In this document: piece after piece, positions 31,497-41,034 of the stretch
How the letters are laid out: each line of letters begins with the position of its first letter
How positions within the stretch are numbered: the stretch's first letter is position 1
From: Chryseobacterium sp. FH1
GTDB lineage: Bacteria > Bacteroidota > Bacteroidia > Flavobacteriales > Weeksellaceae
Assembly: GCF_000735135.1 (NCBI RefSeq)
Contig: NZ_JPLZ01000006.1
Coordinates: forward strand, 1,550,001 to 1,614,000
Direction: 5' to 3'
DNA length: 64,000 bases
The notes under the pieces: model-generated
Seen by the model: only the letters and a program-made list of their open reading frames with translations
Database searches by the model: none
Told to the model about the DNA's origin: nothing
Made by a program: the position numbers and the translations under genes

Positions 31497-31712
31497 TTAC
31501 AATTTTTTTCCACAAAGTTGACAAATTGATGGAGCAGCTGCAAACGATTCCATTACTACTTTTCTAATGCTATATTCTTGATTAACAATTTTTTTTATTC
31601 CATCATTTGTGTCAAAAAAATTTAATTCATATAGCAATTCTTTTTGATCTCTGTTCAAAGATTCAATTTTTGAAAGTTGTTGCTTCAGTTCTCTTAGTTT
31701 TTTTGTAAGCAT
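31497..31712 (-). CDS. Small CxxC protein, paralogue of 30505-30708
   Basis: The 71-residue protein begins MLTKKLRELKQQLSKIESL and ends AAAPSICQLCGKKL with Cys64 and Cys67. It is the first gene of a three-gene leftward operon: CxxC protein, membrane protein, CxxC protein. The similarity to 30505-30708 at both ends suggests duplication within the operon, with the membrane protein probably binding both. An IS3 remnant adjoins its start. Confidence 0.75.
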   Translation of the reverse strand: MLTKKLRELKQQLSKIESLNRDQKELLYELNFFDTNDGIKKIVNQEYSIRKVVMESFAAAPSICQLCGKKL

Positions 31713-31732
31713 AATTTTTAGTTTTTATATTA

Positions 31733-31951
31733 TGGAATTGTTGGGATAATGCAGTGGCCGAAAGTTTTTTCAAATCATTAAAAACGGAGCTCATTTATGG
31801 AAACAAACTCATTACAAAAGAAAAAATGGAGCTGGAAATTTTTGAATATATTGAAATCTGGTACAACAAAAAAAGACGGCAAAGTACTCTAAATTACCAA
31901 ACAATAGAAGAATTTAACAATCAAAACAAAATTTATCAAAATGTAGCTTAA
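31733..31951 (+). pseudogene. IS3-family transposase (orfB) C-terminal remnant
   Basis: The frame reads NCWDNAVAESFFKSLKTELIYG and IEIWYNKKRRQSTLNYQTIEEF, the C-terminal part of the DDE domain of IS3/IS150-type orfB, including the final catalytic Glu region (AESFFKSLKTE). The first three quarters and the left inverted repeat are gone. It abuts the promoter region of the divergent operon. Confidence 0.85.
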
Positions 31952-32096
31952 CTTATACTGGAATTTTTGTTTGCATATCCAGTTTGTTGTTGTATTTTTT
32001 TGTTATGTCTAGGATAAAAACATCTAAAAAATTTATATTAGTAAAAGAGCAGGTTATTACATGCCCACCGATGCCATTATTTAAAAACCCGACCCA

Positions 32097-33135
32097 ATGA
32101 GAAAACTAATTTTTATCTTATCGCTTTTCTTGACTATAACAGGCTGTAGCCAAGACAAAAAAAACAGGATCAAACAACAAAATTCAAACTTCTAAAATGA
32201 CCTATAATATCAACGGTTACGTCCATGAAGAAAGTAAAAATATTACTGCTGATAACTATGCTGAAAAAATAAATTTACAAATTAATCATTACAATAATGA
32301 ACCGATTTATTATTTTAGGATTAATAAGCAGAATTGTTTAATAAGAACATATGTCAACAATATAAATCTATATGATGATTATGAATTAAGTAATGTCATA
32401 ACACCCATAGAAATTGGAAACATCTTAAAATCAGGACAACAAACTGTAATGGTAAAAATGTATCCTGTAGGTAATTTAATAAATGAAGATTTAGGATTGG
32501 AAAATGAGCTTCCAGCAACTGAATTATCAGATAAAGCAAAAGTAGATATTGATATTGTGGTTATGGATAACAAATCTAAAAAGCAATTTGCCGATGAGCG
32601 TGTAATAGTTACACAAGTAAGCCCTAAAGAAGCCGCAGGAAAAGAGTATTACGAATTTAGTTTTACCTTCAATGCAGAAGTACCTTATAAATTTGAAGGC
32701 TGGACAAAAGGAAAAGATCTAAGAAAATTAGATCAAGATTTAGTAAGAAAAAAAGCTATAGAATTTTATCAAATGTGTGGTAAGATTTTTGAGAAAAATG
32801 ATGTAGATGCATGGTTGAAGTTAAGTTATTTATCTGACATGAGAATTATGTCTTCCTCATTTGTTGATAAACAATATCTTGACGAATTAGTTGAAGAGTA
32901 TAATGTCGACTTAAAAAGAGACTATAATATACAACAATTAGATAATTTTGTTTTAGAATATATGGGAAATGGTAAATTACTTCGATTAATTACTGATAAC
33001 CAACACCCAAAGTTAAAAGGAGGAGGTGCATTATTACTAAATTATGGTAAAGGTGGTGTTTACCAACCGGGTATCACCTTATACCTCCCCGAAGGTAGAG
33101 ATTTGGCAACCCAAGGTTTTATGATGTGGAAGTAA
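32097..33135 (+). pseudogene. Lipoprotein gene with a poly-A frameshift
   Basis: The first segment (MRKLIFILSLFLTITGCSQD) is a lipoprotein signal whose frame stops at 32195. The long frame starts at an ATG at 32197 without a signal. Removing one A from the A8 tract at 32157-32164 joins them as ...CSQDKKTGSNNKIQTSKMTYNING..., a single protein of about 345 residues. The body has no recognised family. The next gene is a small membrane protein. The frameshift could be real, phase-variable or a sequencing error. Confidence 0.65.
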
Positions 33136-33150
33136 TAAAAAAATGGTGAT

Positions 33151-33447
33151 ATGATAGTATTGGTTTTATTGATTCAGATAGCCATTGTAGTATTTTATTT
33201 CAGAATTTTAACAGAGAGTGAGAGTTACACTGGCAATGAAAATAATTCGGAAAGGTGGTTCTGGTATTTTATAGTGGCACTCAATCTCCTTTTTATCTTT
33301 CGTTTTATTTTTGTACAGATTAATTTTTCATATAGATGGTACGATCAAATTATGGAATTTATTTCATTAGGGATTTCTCTACTAATAGTGGTTCCAACTT
33401 CAATATACTATCTCGTGAAGAGTAATGAACAGCAAAAAAAGAAATAA
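33151..33447 (+). CDS. Small membrane protein
   Basis: The 98-residue protein has three hydrophobic segments (1-18, 35-55, 69-90). The middle is strongly aromatic (RWFWYFIVALNLLFIFRFIF) and the end is basic (SNEQQKKK). It follows the frameshifted lipoprotein gene by 15 bp and may be its partner. No family is recognised. Confidence 0.65.
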   Translation: MIVLVLLIQIAIVVFYFRILTESESYTGNENNSERWFWYFIVALNLLFIFRFIFVQINFSYRWYDQIMEFISLGISLLIVVPTSIYYLVKSNEQQKKK

Positions 33448-33476
33448 AATAGTTTTAATAATAGAAACCTTTGTAG

Positions 33477-33587
33477 GAATACAGCTACGCTCATATCGAC
33501 TTGAAAAAGGATTTGCTCACCGGAAAATTTGATTTCTTTTATGGTATCAGCAGGCACCTAAACCACAGCAAGGTAACCTTTGGATAA
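33477..33587 (+). pseudogene. Fragment of an unrecognised gene
   Basis: The frame reads YSYAHIDLKKDLLTGKFDFF and continues YGISRHLNHSKVTFG before a stop. It looks like the C-terminal end of a protein whose earlier part is missing. There is no start codon. Low-confidence remnant. Confidence 0.3.
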
Positions 33588-33600
33588 AAACAAGAACTTG

Positions 33601-34101
33601 ATGCTAAAAGGAGACTTTGCAAATAAAACCATGTGGAGCAAACTGAACAGATGTACCCCGGTTTTTTTTGCAAGACTTTACAGGGGCAGAATGGGCAGAT
33701 ACAGAACTTGGCGTAGAAGTAGAAGGAGCTATTAAAGGAACATTATACTACGAGCGTACTTATAGCTATTCTGCGGCAACCTTTGCAGCCAAGTCGGTAG
33801 ATGAATTAATGAATAAAACCCTCCCCGGAAAAAAAAAAAAGTAGAGGACAGAAAAGGACTGTCTGCCTATGAAGCAGCCGTAAAAAGTGGCACACTAAAA
33901 ATGCCGGTGTATCGGGATGATTTCATCTTTATGGGATTGATTGGGACTATTTTTGTGAGTATGATGGGTAAAGTTGATGAAGTCAAAGTTTTTGATTTGG
34001 AATTATCCAATGGAAAAACAGCAGATAACCAGTTTATACCGTACCGAGTAGAGTTAATTCCTCCTTTGGTAATCGCAGGAGATGAAATCCCACTTTTTTA
34101 A
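33601..34101 (+). pseudogene. Hypothetical gene with two compensating homopolymer frameshifts
   Basis: Reading frames MLKGDFANKTMWSKLNRCTP, then FTGAEWADTELGVEVEGAIK, then GLSAYEAAVKSGTLKMPVYR are joined by a T8 tract (33662-33669) and an A12 tract (33829-33840). One T removed and one A added restore a continuous 166-residue protein ending LVIAGDEIPLF. No family is recognised. Confidence 0.55.
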
Positions 34102-34121
34102 GACATAAAATCAGAATAATT

Positions 34122-34403
34122 ATGAAGTATACAATAAGTGTATTATCGATGTTATTACTCACAAAATCATGTGCACAAAAAAAAGAAACTATGAATAACG
34201 AAAAAATAACTTACGAGAATGTGACTGGGATAATTATGAAAGATATGAAACAATATGAGATCCAGTCTCTCGAAAATCCGCCTCAGTGTTGATACATAAG
34301 CCCGATTTTGTATATTCGAATTACAGTCGTATGCAAAGACACAAAATATAAAATTGGGATATTGGGCGATGAGGTGTTATACATATCTAATGGTAAAGTC
34401 TAA
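34122..34403 (+). pseudogene. Small lipoprotein gene with an in-frame TGA
   Basis: The signal MKYTISVLSMLLLTKSCAQ is followed by a frame that runs through TGA at 34290-34292 (QC-stop-YISP) and continues to TAA at 34401-34403 (KIGILGDEVLYISNGKV). Without the TGA (for example as TGG, Trp) it would be a 93-residue lipoprotein. No other frame explains the second half. Confidence 0.55.
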
Positions 34404-34916
34404 TTTTTTTCCTGAGTTTGTCAGTTTCTAAATTTTTCATAGATGTCCTATCTTGATAATTTTCTCTCCTCAAGAAGGTCAAAATGATATGTTTCAGGTC
34501 ACTCTGTAACCAGCTACTCATCCGTTAATAAGTTGATGAATGTTCTTTAGTCAGATAAAAAAAATCACGATTCTCAGATAGGCGAAAACGATAATGTTTT
34601 TATTTGGGTAAAAATGACATTGGTTGATTTGAAATATCCAAAAAATTCGTCAAAACCTACCCAACATCTAGAATTCTACAACCTTTGGAAGTTCTTACAT
34701 ATGACAATGCACAAATTCTAATTTCCGATACTTCCATTCGCCGTACTTAGTCAAATTGGAAGGGACCTTTATAGCCCCCTATCGAAAAGTCGAATAAAAA
34801 AATCTTTTCGTTACTACGAAAAGGTAGTGATTTTATGTGATGTCCATTCTTCAACTTTACCACAGTAAAAGTTGATCAACTGTTCAAATCATTATTAACA
34901 TCAAAAAATCGCCGTT
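34404..34916. other. Gene-free stretch
   Basis: This 513-bp region has no convincing open frame and many stops, and probably holds gene debris. It contains a hairpin CTTTTCG..CGAAAAG (34804-34823). Confidence 0.5.
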
Positions 34917-35183
34917 ATGAATATCGAACGAACAGAATTTATAGCCTGGATGGAAAGAATCATGGAACGATTCGACATCCTCAAAGAGCAAGTTTCATCC
35001 AGCCAATCCAGATTTATTGAGATCGATGGTGAAGTGCTGCTTGACAATCAGGACGTATTGCAACTCCTAAAGATCAGTTCAAGATCATTGCAGCGTTACC
35101 GTACGGATAAAAAGCTACCATACTACACCATCAGTGGCAAGCTATACTACAAGCTTTCCGATGTCCATCAGCTCATCATGTAA
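34917..35183 (+). CDS. Helix-turn-helix protein of the excisionase-like class
   Basis: The 88-residue protein has a helical N-terminus (TEFIAWMERIMERFDILKEQV) and a MerR/Xis-like winged HTH (LLDNQDVLQLLKISSRSLQRYRTDKKLPYYTISGKLYYKLSDVHQLIM). This class is very common in Bacteroidota conjugative and mobile elements. It stands isolated here, which fits the remains of an excised or decayed element. Confidence 0.83.
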   Translation: MNIERTEFIAWMERIMERFDILKEQVSSSQSRFIEIDGEVLLDNQDVLQLLKISSRSLQRYRTDKKLPYYTISGKLYYKLSDVHQLIM

Positions 35184-35504
35184 TGTCTGAGTTCATAGTG
35201 GACAGAGACATTAAAAGCCAAAGCAACACTCTAAAACCATATTTCAAATATCGACAATATCTGCTTTTATTTTCGCCTAGGTCAACAAACCGAAGCTAAC
35301 TTCGCATAAAAAAAAGGTTTCTTGAAGTACTATCTTTTGATTTCTGTAAATTACCATTTGTTGAAGAAGAAGTTGTCTTAAAAGAAAATCAAGTTTAGTA
35401 GTAATAACTGAAAAAAGGATATTTTTGAATAAATGATTTGAGAAGATTCTAGGCTTTCAATGTTGTTATACATTTTATCCATAGATTTAAGAAAATTTGA
35501 AGAC
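35184..35504. other. Gene-free stretch
   Basis: No convincing open frame is seen. It contains a small hairpin around GAAGCTAACTTC (35293-35304). The isochorismatase reading frame extends upstream to 35460, but the ATG at 35505 is preferred. Confidence 0.45.
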
Positions 35505-36047
35505 ATGAAGATAAAATTTAATAATTCGTCTCTTGTTGTGATAGACATACAGGAAAAACTGCAACCAGCGATCAATGAAAATAAAAAAGTTTTAGACACA
35601 GTTCTTTGGGCAGTAGATTTAGCATTACTAATGGGTGTTCCAATATTTGCAACTGAGCATTGTTCTGAAAAAATAGGACTTATGCCAAATGATTTGCGAA
35701 GGAGGTTTCCCGAAAATAACATCATTTCTAAAGTTCACTTTTCCGGAGTCACAGATGGAGGTTTGCTTAAGAAATTTGATGCAGAAAAAGATCAAATCAT
35801 TGTAGTGGGAACAGAGGCTCACGTTTGTGTGATGCAAACTGTTTTGGATTTACTCCACCATCAATACAGTGTATTTGTAATAGAGTCAGGCATTGGATCT
35901 AGAAACGATGATGACAAAAAAACGGCTATTGAAAGAATGAGACAAAACGGTGCGGAAATCATCACCAAAGAGATGCTCGCTTTTGAATGGTTAGATAGGG
36001 CTGATCATCATCAGTTCAGAGAGATTCTTAAAAACTTTATTAAATAA
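35505..36047 (+). CDS. Isochorismatase-like cysteine hydrolase
   Basis: I chose the ATG at 35505 (MKIKFNNSSLVVIDIQEKL), since the frame from 35460 adds a non-conserved extension. The 180-residue protein shows the triad positions Asp14 (VVIDIQ), Lys76 (ISKVHFSG) and Cys108 (VGTEAHVCVMQTVLDL), with the typical family spacing. Members hydrolyse amides or vinyl ethers such as isochorismate, nicotinamide or ureido compounds; the substrate is unknown. It is intact among decayed neighbours. Confidence 0.88.
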   Translation: MKIKFNNSSLVVIDIQEKLQPAINENKKVLDTVLWAVDLALLMGVPIFATEHCSEKIGLMPNDLRRRFPENNIISKVHFSGVTDGGLLKKFDAEKDQIIVVGTEAHVCVMQTVLDLLHHQYSVFVIESGIGSRNDDDKKTAIERMRQNGAEIITKEMLAFEWLDRADHHQFREILKNFIK

Positions 36048-36048
36048 T

Positions 36049-36480
36049 ATGAATCTTTATAAATTAAGAAATGATCTTACAATAATTCCTGATATGGCTT
36101 TAATCGTTTCTTCCGAATTTTCATTTGAAGGTAATCCGTAATTTAGTCGTAAGCTGTTGACCTGATCTATATAGCAAGCCATTAGGATTAATGATCTTAA
36201 TACCTTTTGCCTTTAGTTTTTGATCAATTGTATCCCAGTCAGTCTTATTTTAGAAACTAGCTAGAAAGCCATTCACGTGGCGGTATGGAGTAATTCACTA
36301 TCTTTCAAAAATTCTTGAAGTTTCTGTTCCGTAAACATATATCTTGAAGTTCGATAAGCTCTAATCGGCGTTGTAAACTTAATATAAAGTTGTAGGATAT
36401 TGGTAATGTGAGGTAGTATATTTTAACCAAGTCAACAACTCTATCATCAGGCGAAATGCTTAAGTTGAATAGCTTTTTTT
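36049..36480 (-). pseudogene. Decayed gene, perhaps a PLP-dependent regulator or aminotransferase
   Basis: On the minus strand, fragments in shifting frames read TPIRAYRTSRYMFTEQKLQ, then WDTIDQKLKAKGIKIINPNG, then NYGLPSNENSEETIKAISGI. The last stretch resembles the C-terminal part of MocR-type aminotransferase-fold regulators, but the match is weak. Stops and frame changes show it is not functional. Confidence 0.35.
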
Positions 36481-36676
36481 CTGAGCATCATCCTTCAGGA
36501 CAAGGCGAGAAATTGGAAATATTTTGAATGCAGAAATCGCATAAATTCTATAGTTAAAAAAAATATACAAAAAGCATCGCACAGGTAACCTGTTAATAGT
36601 AACAAACCCCAACAATTGGCAACTAATAAAATGTTGCGTAAATTACGCCTCAGAAAAAATAAAAAAATAAATATAT

Positions 36677-39589
36677 ATGAAGAAAATTCTAATTTCAATT
36701 TCACTTTTATTTATGATGAATGCAATGGCACAGAAATTTGAAACAAAAACCCAAACCGACAACCAAGGTTATACGTACGAAACCGTAAAAAACGACCAAT
36801 CCGGCGTTAGAGTTTACACCCTGAAAAATGGGCTAAAGGTCTATCTTGCTAAGAATGATGACGCACCGAGAATCCAAACTTACATCCCTGTAAGAACTGG
36901 TTCCAACAACGATCCAAGCGATAATACAGGTTTGGCGCATTACTTGGAACATATGGTATTCAAAGGGACTTCCAAATTGGGAACTCAGGATTGGGCAAAG
37001 GAAAAAGCAATGCTGGCACAGATCTCGGATTTGTACGAGCAGCACAAAGCGGAGAAAGATCCGGAAAAGAAAAAAGCACTTTACAAGAAGATCGATGAGG
37101 TTTCTCTGGAAGCATCACAATACACGATTGCCAACGAATACGACAAGGCGATCTCTTCCCTTGGAGCTACAGGAACCAACGCCCACACTTGGCTGGACGA
37201 GACGGTTTACAAAAACAACATTCCTTCCAACGAATTGGAAAAATGGCTGAAAGTGGAGAAGGAGCGTTTCTCAGAATTGGTTCTGAGATTGTTCCACACA
37301 GAGTTGGAGGCTGTTTATGAAGAATTCAACCGTGCGCAAGATAACGACGGAAGATTGGTAAACTACGCCATGATGGAAGCCCTTTTTCCGAAACATCCAA
37401 ACGGTCAGCAAACGACCATTGGAACTTCAGAACATTTGAAAAGCCCGTCTATGGTAGCGATCCACAAATATTTTGACACGTACTATGTGCCGAACAATAT
37501 GGCAGTGGTATTGGTTGGAGATTTGGATTTTGATAAGACCATCAAAGTGGTAGATCAGTATTTCGGAACTTTCAAATATAAAGAATTACCGATGAAGAAA
37601 ATGGTTTCTGAAGAACCAATGACAAAAGTGGTTTCCAGAACAGTGAAAAGTCCATCGACACCAAGAATGACAATGGCTTGGAGAACTGATTCTTATGGAA
37701 CTCAGGAATCCAGATTGGCGGATATTGTAGCAGAAATCTTGAGCAACAATGGGGATGCAGGTCTTATCGATCTTAATATCAATCAAAAGCAAAAAACACT
37801 TGGTGCAGGCGCTTACGAGTCGGCTTACAAAACTTACGGAGCATTTGTATTGAGCGTGGTTCCAAAAGACGGACAAAGTTTTGATGATGCGAAGAAATTG
37901 TTATTAGACCAAATCGAATTGGTGAAAAAAGGACAATTCCCAGACTGGATGCTGAACGCCATAGTCAACGATATGAAAGTTCAGAGAATGAAAGGTTTCG
38001 AAACGGCTGACGGATTGGCGACAACGCTTTATTCCACTTACATCAAGAACAGAACGTGGGAGCAGGAATTGGACGAGATCAATCAATATGAAGCCATCAC
38101 GAAAGCCGATGTGGTGAAATTTGCAAACGAATTCTTCAAAGACAATTATGTAGTTGTTTACAAAGAAAAAGGCGTGAATGATAAATTAGTTCGTGTTCAG
38201 AATCCTGGCATCACGCCAATCAAATTGAACAGAGATGCTCAATCGCCGTTCCTGAAAGAGATCATCAATACAAAATCTTCTGACATCAAGCCTCAGTTCA
38301 TAGATTTTAAAACAGCGATCGCCACTTCTACAATCAAAGACAAAAAAGTAAGCTTCGTTAAAAACAAATACAACGAAGTGGCTCAGGTAAATTATGTGTT
38401 TCCTTTCGGGACAGATAACGACAAAGAATTGGCTCTGGGTGTAACAGTTCTTCAATATCTTGGAACGGACAAATATACGCCGGAACAATTGAAAGAAGAG
38501 TTCTACAAATTGGGAATCACCAACCAATTCAGAACTTCGAATGACCAAATGATCATTGCCCTAAGCGGACTTGAAAGCAATATGCAAAAAGGCGTAGAAC
38601 TGATGAACCACTGGATCAACAATGTGAAAGCGGATCAATCTATCTACGACCAAACAGTAAAAACCATCTTGGAATCCAGAGAAGTAGCGAAGAAAGACAA
38701 GACCAGAATTATGGGCGCGCTTACCAACTACGCGAAGTACGGGAAAGAATCCAGATTGACAGATGTGATCTCAAAACAACGTTTGGAAAGCATCAACGTG
38801 AATGAGTTGATGTCTAAAATCAAAACTTTGAACCAATATCCTTACGAAGTTTTCCTATACGGAGAAAATCAAAAAGGTTTGGAAAAAGCAGTGAAGCCAT
38901 TTGTGGAAAATACAAAACTTCAGCCTGCAAAAGCTAAGGATTACAAAGAATTGGCAACAGAAGGTAAAGTGTATTTCACCAGTTATGATATGGTGCAGAT
39001 GGAAATGTCCAAAGTGGCGAAAGCTGGTGATGTGAACTTGAGCAACTTCGGGAAAGCAAGTGTTTTCAATGAATATTTCGGACGTGGATTGTCTTCCATC
39101 GTTTTCCAAGAAATCAGAGAGAGCAAGTCTTTGGCTTATTCGGCTTACGTTTCTTACGCAAATGCGACCGAGAAAAACAAACCAAACTACGTGACCAACT
39201 ACATTGGAACGCAAGCTAATAAATTGCCAGCAGCTGTTTCTGCAATGAGCGATTTGATGGCAGAATTACCACAGATCCCAGCTCAGTTCGAAAATGCAAA
39301 AGGTTCTGCACTTAAACAAATTGCATCCAACAGAATCAACAGAACGACGATTTTCTACAACCAGCTTTCATTGAAAAAATTGGGCGTGGATTATGACATA
39401 AGAAAAGATGTTTATGCTGAGATTCAGAAATTGACTTTGCCAGAGCTGACCTCTTTCTACAATACCGAAATCAAGCCGTTGTCTTACAACACCGCTATCA
39501 TCGGGAAAAAAGAAAACCTGGATATGGCATCCATCAACAAGATGGGAACTTTCACAGAAGTAAGTTTGGAAGAGATTTTTGGATATTAA
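36677..39589 (+). CDS. M16 family zinc metallopeptidase
   Basis: The 970-residue protein has a signal peptide (KKILISISLLFMMNAMA) and the inverted zinc motif HYLEH (88-92) in GLAHYLEHMVFKGTS, with a downstream Glu in the ELEAVYEEFNRAQDND region. Two tandem M16 modules (about 45-480 and 530-960) form the clamshell seen in pitrilysin/insulinase-type enzymes. It should act in the periplasm or outside the cell on peptides. It is the first intact core gene after the island, and a strong terminator follows. Confidence 0.93.
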   Translation: MKKILISISLLFMMNAMAQKFETKTQTDNQGYTYETVKNDQSGVRVYTLKNGLKVYLAKNDDAPRIQTYIPVRTGSNNDPSDNTGLAHYLEHMVFKGTSKLGTQDWAKEKAMLAQISDLYEQHKAEKDPEKKKALYKKIDEVSLEASQYTIANEYDKAISSLGATGTNAHTWLDETVYKNNIPSNELEKWLKVEKERFSELVLRLFHTELEAVYEEFNRAQDNDGRLVNYAMMEALFPKHPNGQQTTIGTSEHLKSPSMVAIHKYFDTYYVPNNMAVVLVGDLDFDKTIKVVDQYFGTFKYKELPMKKMVSEEPMTKVVSRTVKSPSTPRMTMAWRTDSYGTQESRLADIVAEILSNNGDAGLIDLNINQKQKTLGAGAYESAYKTYGAFVLSVVPKDGQSFDDAKKLLLDQIELVKKGQFPDWMLNAIVNDMKVQRMKGFETADGLATTLYSTYIKNRTWEQELDEINQYEAITKADVVKFANEFFKDNYVVVYKEKGVNDKLVRVQNPGITPIKLNRDAQSPFLKEIINTKSSDIKPQFIDFKTAIATSTIKDKKVSFVKNKYNEVAQVNYVFPFGTDNDKELALGVTVLQYLGTDKYTPEQLKEEFYKLGITNQFRTSNDQMIIALSGLESNMQKGVELMNHWINNVKADQSIYDQTVKTILESREVAKKDKTRIMGALTNYAKYGKESRLTDVISKQRLESINVNELMSKIKTLNQYPYEVFLYGENQKGLEKAVKPFVENTKLQPAKAKDYKELATEGKVYFTSYDMVQMEMSKVAKAGDVNLSNFGKASVFNEYFGRGLSSIVFQEIRESKSLAYSAYVSYANATEKNKPNYVTNYIGTQANKLPAAVSAMSDLMAELPQIPAQFENAKGSALKQIASNRINRTTIFYNQLSLKKLGVDYDIRKDVYAEIQKLTLPELTSFYNTEIKPLSYNTAIIGKKENLDMASINKMGTFTEVSLEEIFGY

Positions 39590-39611
39590 TCTTAACCTAT
39601 CTCATCAATAT

Positions 39612-39643
39612 AAAAGTGGAGCAGAAGTGCTTCACTTTTTTTG
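39612..39643 (+). terminator. Terminator after the M16 peptidase
   Basis: AAAGTGGAGCA and TGCTTCACTTT pair with one G-T around a GAAG loop, followed by a T-run. Confidence 0.85.
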
Positions 39644-39660
39644 TTTTAAAACTGAAAATA

Positions 39661-40254
39661 TCAAGGCGACGTTGCACCTTTCACCGTATAATAATTATCA
39701 AAACTTGTATAAACTCTGGTCTCATCCAAAATCCCATCATCATAAATTTCAACTTTGGTGGTGCTTTCTGATTTTTTATCGATGTATCTTATTTTGGTCA
39801 GCCTTTTTTTGTTGTCGTAATGTTCGGTTTTCAGATTTCTGCCATCTTCCATAAAGTGAATCGTTTCCAACTTGCCATTCTTTTTGTATCTGTATGTTTT
39901 CGAATTGTAGAAATTTCCCTCTTTGTTGAGTTGTTCTTCATACATATATTCTGAGTCATATCGGCCTTCCAGAATCAATTGTCCAATGTTATTATGAATG
40001 AAATAGTAAACACCATTTTTGGGATTTTTCAGTTCGTATCTTGTAGTAAATTCTGGTGTGTTGTGCGGTCTGCGGGTCAAAATTTCCTCTTGCTTGAAGA
40101 CTGTGGAATCATTCTGAGAAACCCAAAGCGTATCAATAATTTTTGAATTCGGTTTGTAACGGACTTTTGAAATGATTATATTTTGTGGCTCTTTGGAATC
40201 ACAACTCATCACGAAAATCGAAAATAAGTAAACAATAAAATTTTTCACGTCCAA
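39661..40254 (-). CDS. Hypothetical lipoprotein
   Basis: The 197-residue protein has a lipoprotein signal (FIVYLFSIFVMSCDSKE). It contains repeats like YDSEYMYEEQLNKEGNFYNS, YRYKKNGKLETIHFMEDG and YDNKKRLTKIRYID, a MORN/YD-like text repeat similar in style to 16824-18092. No enzyme motif is seen. It follows 40264-40884 by 9 bp and is probably in the same unit. Confidence 0.72.
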   Translation of the reverse strand: MDVKNFIVYLFSIFVMSCDSKEPQNIIISKVRYKPNSKIIDTLWVSQNDSTVFKQEEILTRRPHNTPEFTTRYELKNPKNGVYYFIHNNIGQLILEGRYDSEYMYEEQLNKEGNFYNSKTYRYKKNGKLETIHFMEDGRNLKTEHYDNKKRLTKIRYIDKKSESTTKVEIYDDGILDETRVYTSFDNYYTVKGATSP

Positions 40255-40263
40255 TTATTTTAA

Positions 40264-40884
40264 TTAAAATTGATTTTCAACCCGCACATTATCATTGATC
40301 AAATGAATGTTGTCGTGGAAAAATTCGGCTTCTCTCGGGTATGTTGTGTAGTAGGTAATTCTGGATTTTGAACTATCGTTTTGATAGATGTCAATAAAAG
40401 ATCTTCTAAAACGGCCCGTATTAACATTCTTGATTTTAACATATTTAATAGAGTTGGGCGGAAGCAATTCTGTTTTGAAATTCCTGAAAATAAATAAGCC
40501 TTTCTGCGAAATCAAATACATAGGAACGACAGATAAAAATTTATAAGTAAAGTGTGTATATCGCTGGTAATGAATAGTAAATTCGTCATTCAAATCTTCA
40601 AGTTCTGTTAAAACACTCGAGAATCTCTTGGAAATTATTAAGATTAATGGACCAAATGCAAACGCCAAAACCAGTTGAAGGGAAGCCACAGTCGGGAAAA
40701 TATAGGTAATGAAATTTCCCGTGAGATTCCTCGACCTATAAACGTCATAGAAACCATAAACGAAAAAACCAACAATTGAAAAATTTACTAGCAACAGAAA
40801 TCCAATCGAAATTGCTCTCATTTTTTTCAAATTACTTATTTCCTTGATTTTGAAATCTTGAGTTGTAAATGTGGCTTTACTCAT
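40264..40884 (-). CDS. Hypothetical membrane protein
   Basis: The 206-residue protein has two membrane segments in the first 90 residues (ISIGFLLLVNFSIVGFFVYGF and IFPTVASLQLVLAFAFGPLILI) and a soluble C-terminal part with PH-like strands (GLFIFRNFKTELLPPNSIKYVKIKN). No family is recognised. It starts the unit that ends with the lipoprotein at 39661. Confidence 0.68.
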   Translation of the reverse strand: MSKATFTTQDFKIKEISNLKKMRAISIGFLLLVNFSIVGFFVYGFYDVYRSRNLTGNFITYIFPTVASLQLVLAFAFGPLILIISKRFSSVLTELEDLNDEFTIHYQRYTHFTYKFLSVVPMYLISQKGLFIFRNFKTELLPPNSIKYVKIKNVNTGRFRRSFIDIYQNDSSKSRITYYTTYPREAEFFHDNIHLINDNVRVENQF

Positions 40885-41034
40885 AAGGAGAAAAATGATT
40901 CCTATAAAACTAAGAAAATTAGATGAGGTTTTGGAATAAAATTGAAACTCATTCTACGTAAACTATATAAAATTATTTAATACTTAAAATACTATTTTAG
41001 CAAGATTTTTGTTTTAAAGTGACTTTGCTACTGG

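Noticed and set aside
21083-36676. A complete integrative conjugative element or prophage
   Set aside because: No integrase, relaxase, conjugation, capsid or terminase gene is visible; only an excisionase-like HTH gene and an IS3 remnant remain.
36833-39214. Several minus-strand open frames of 60-120 codons inside the M16 peptidase gene
   Set aside because: They are antisense shadows of a clear 970-residue gene.
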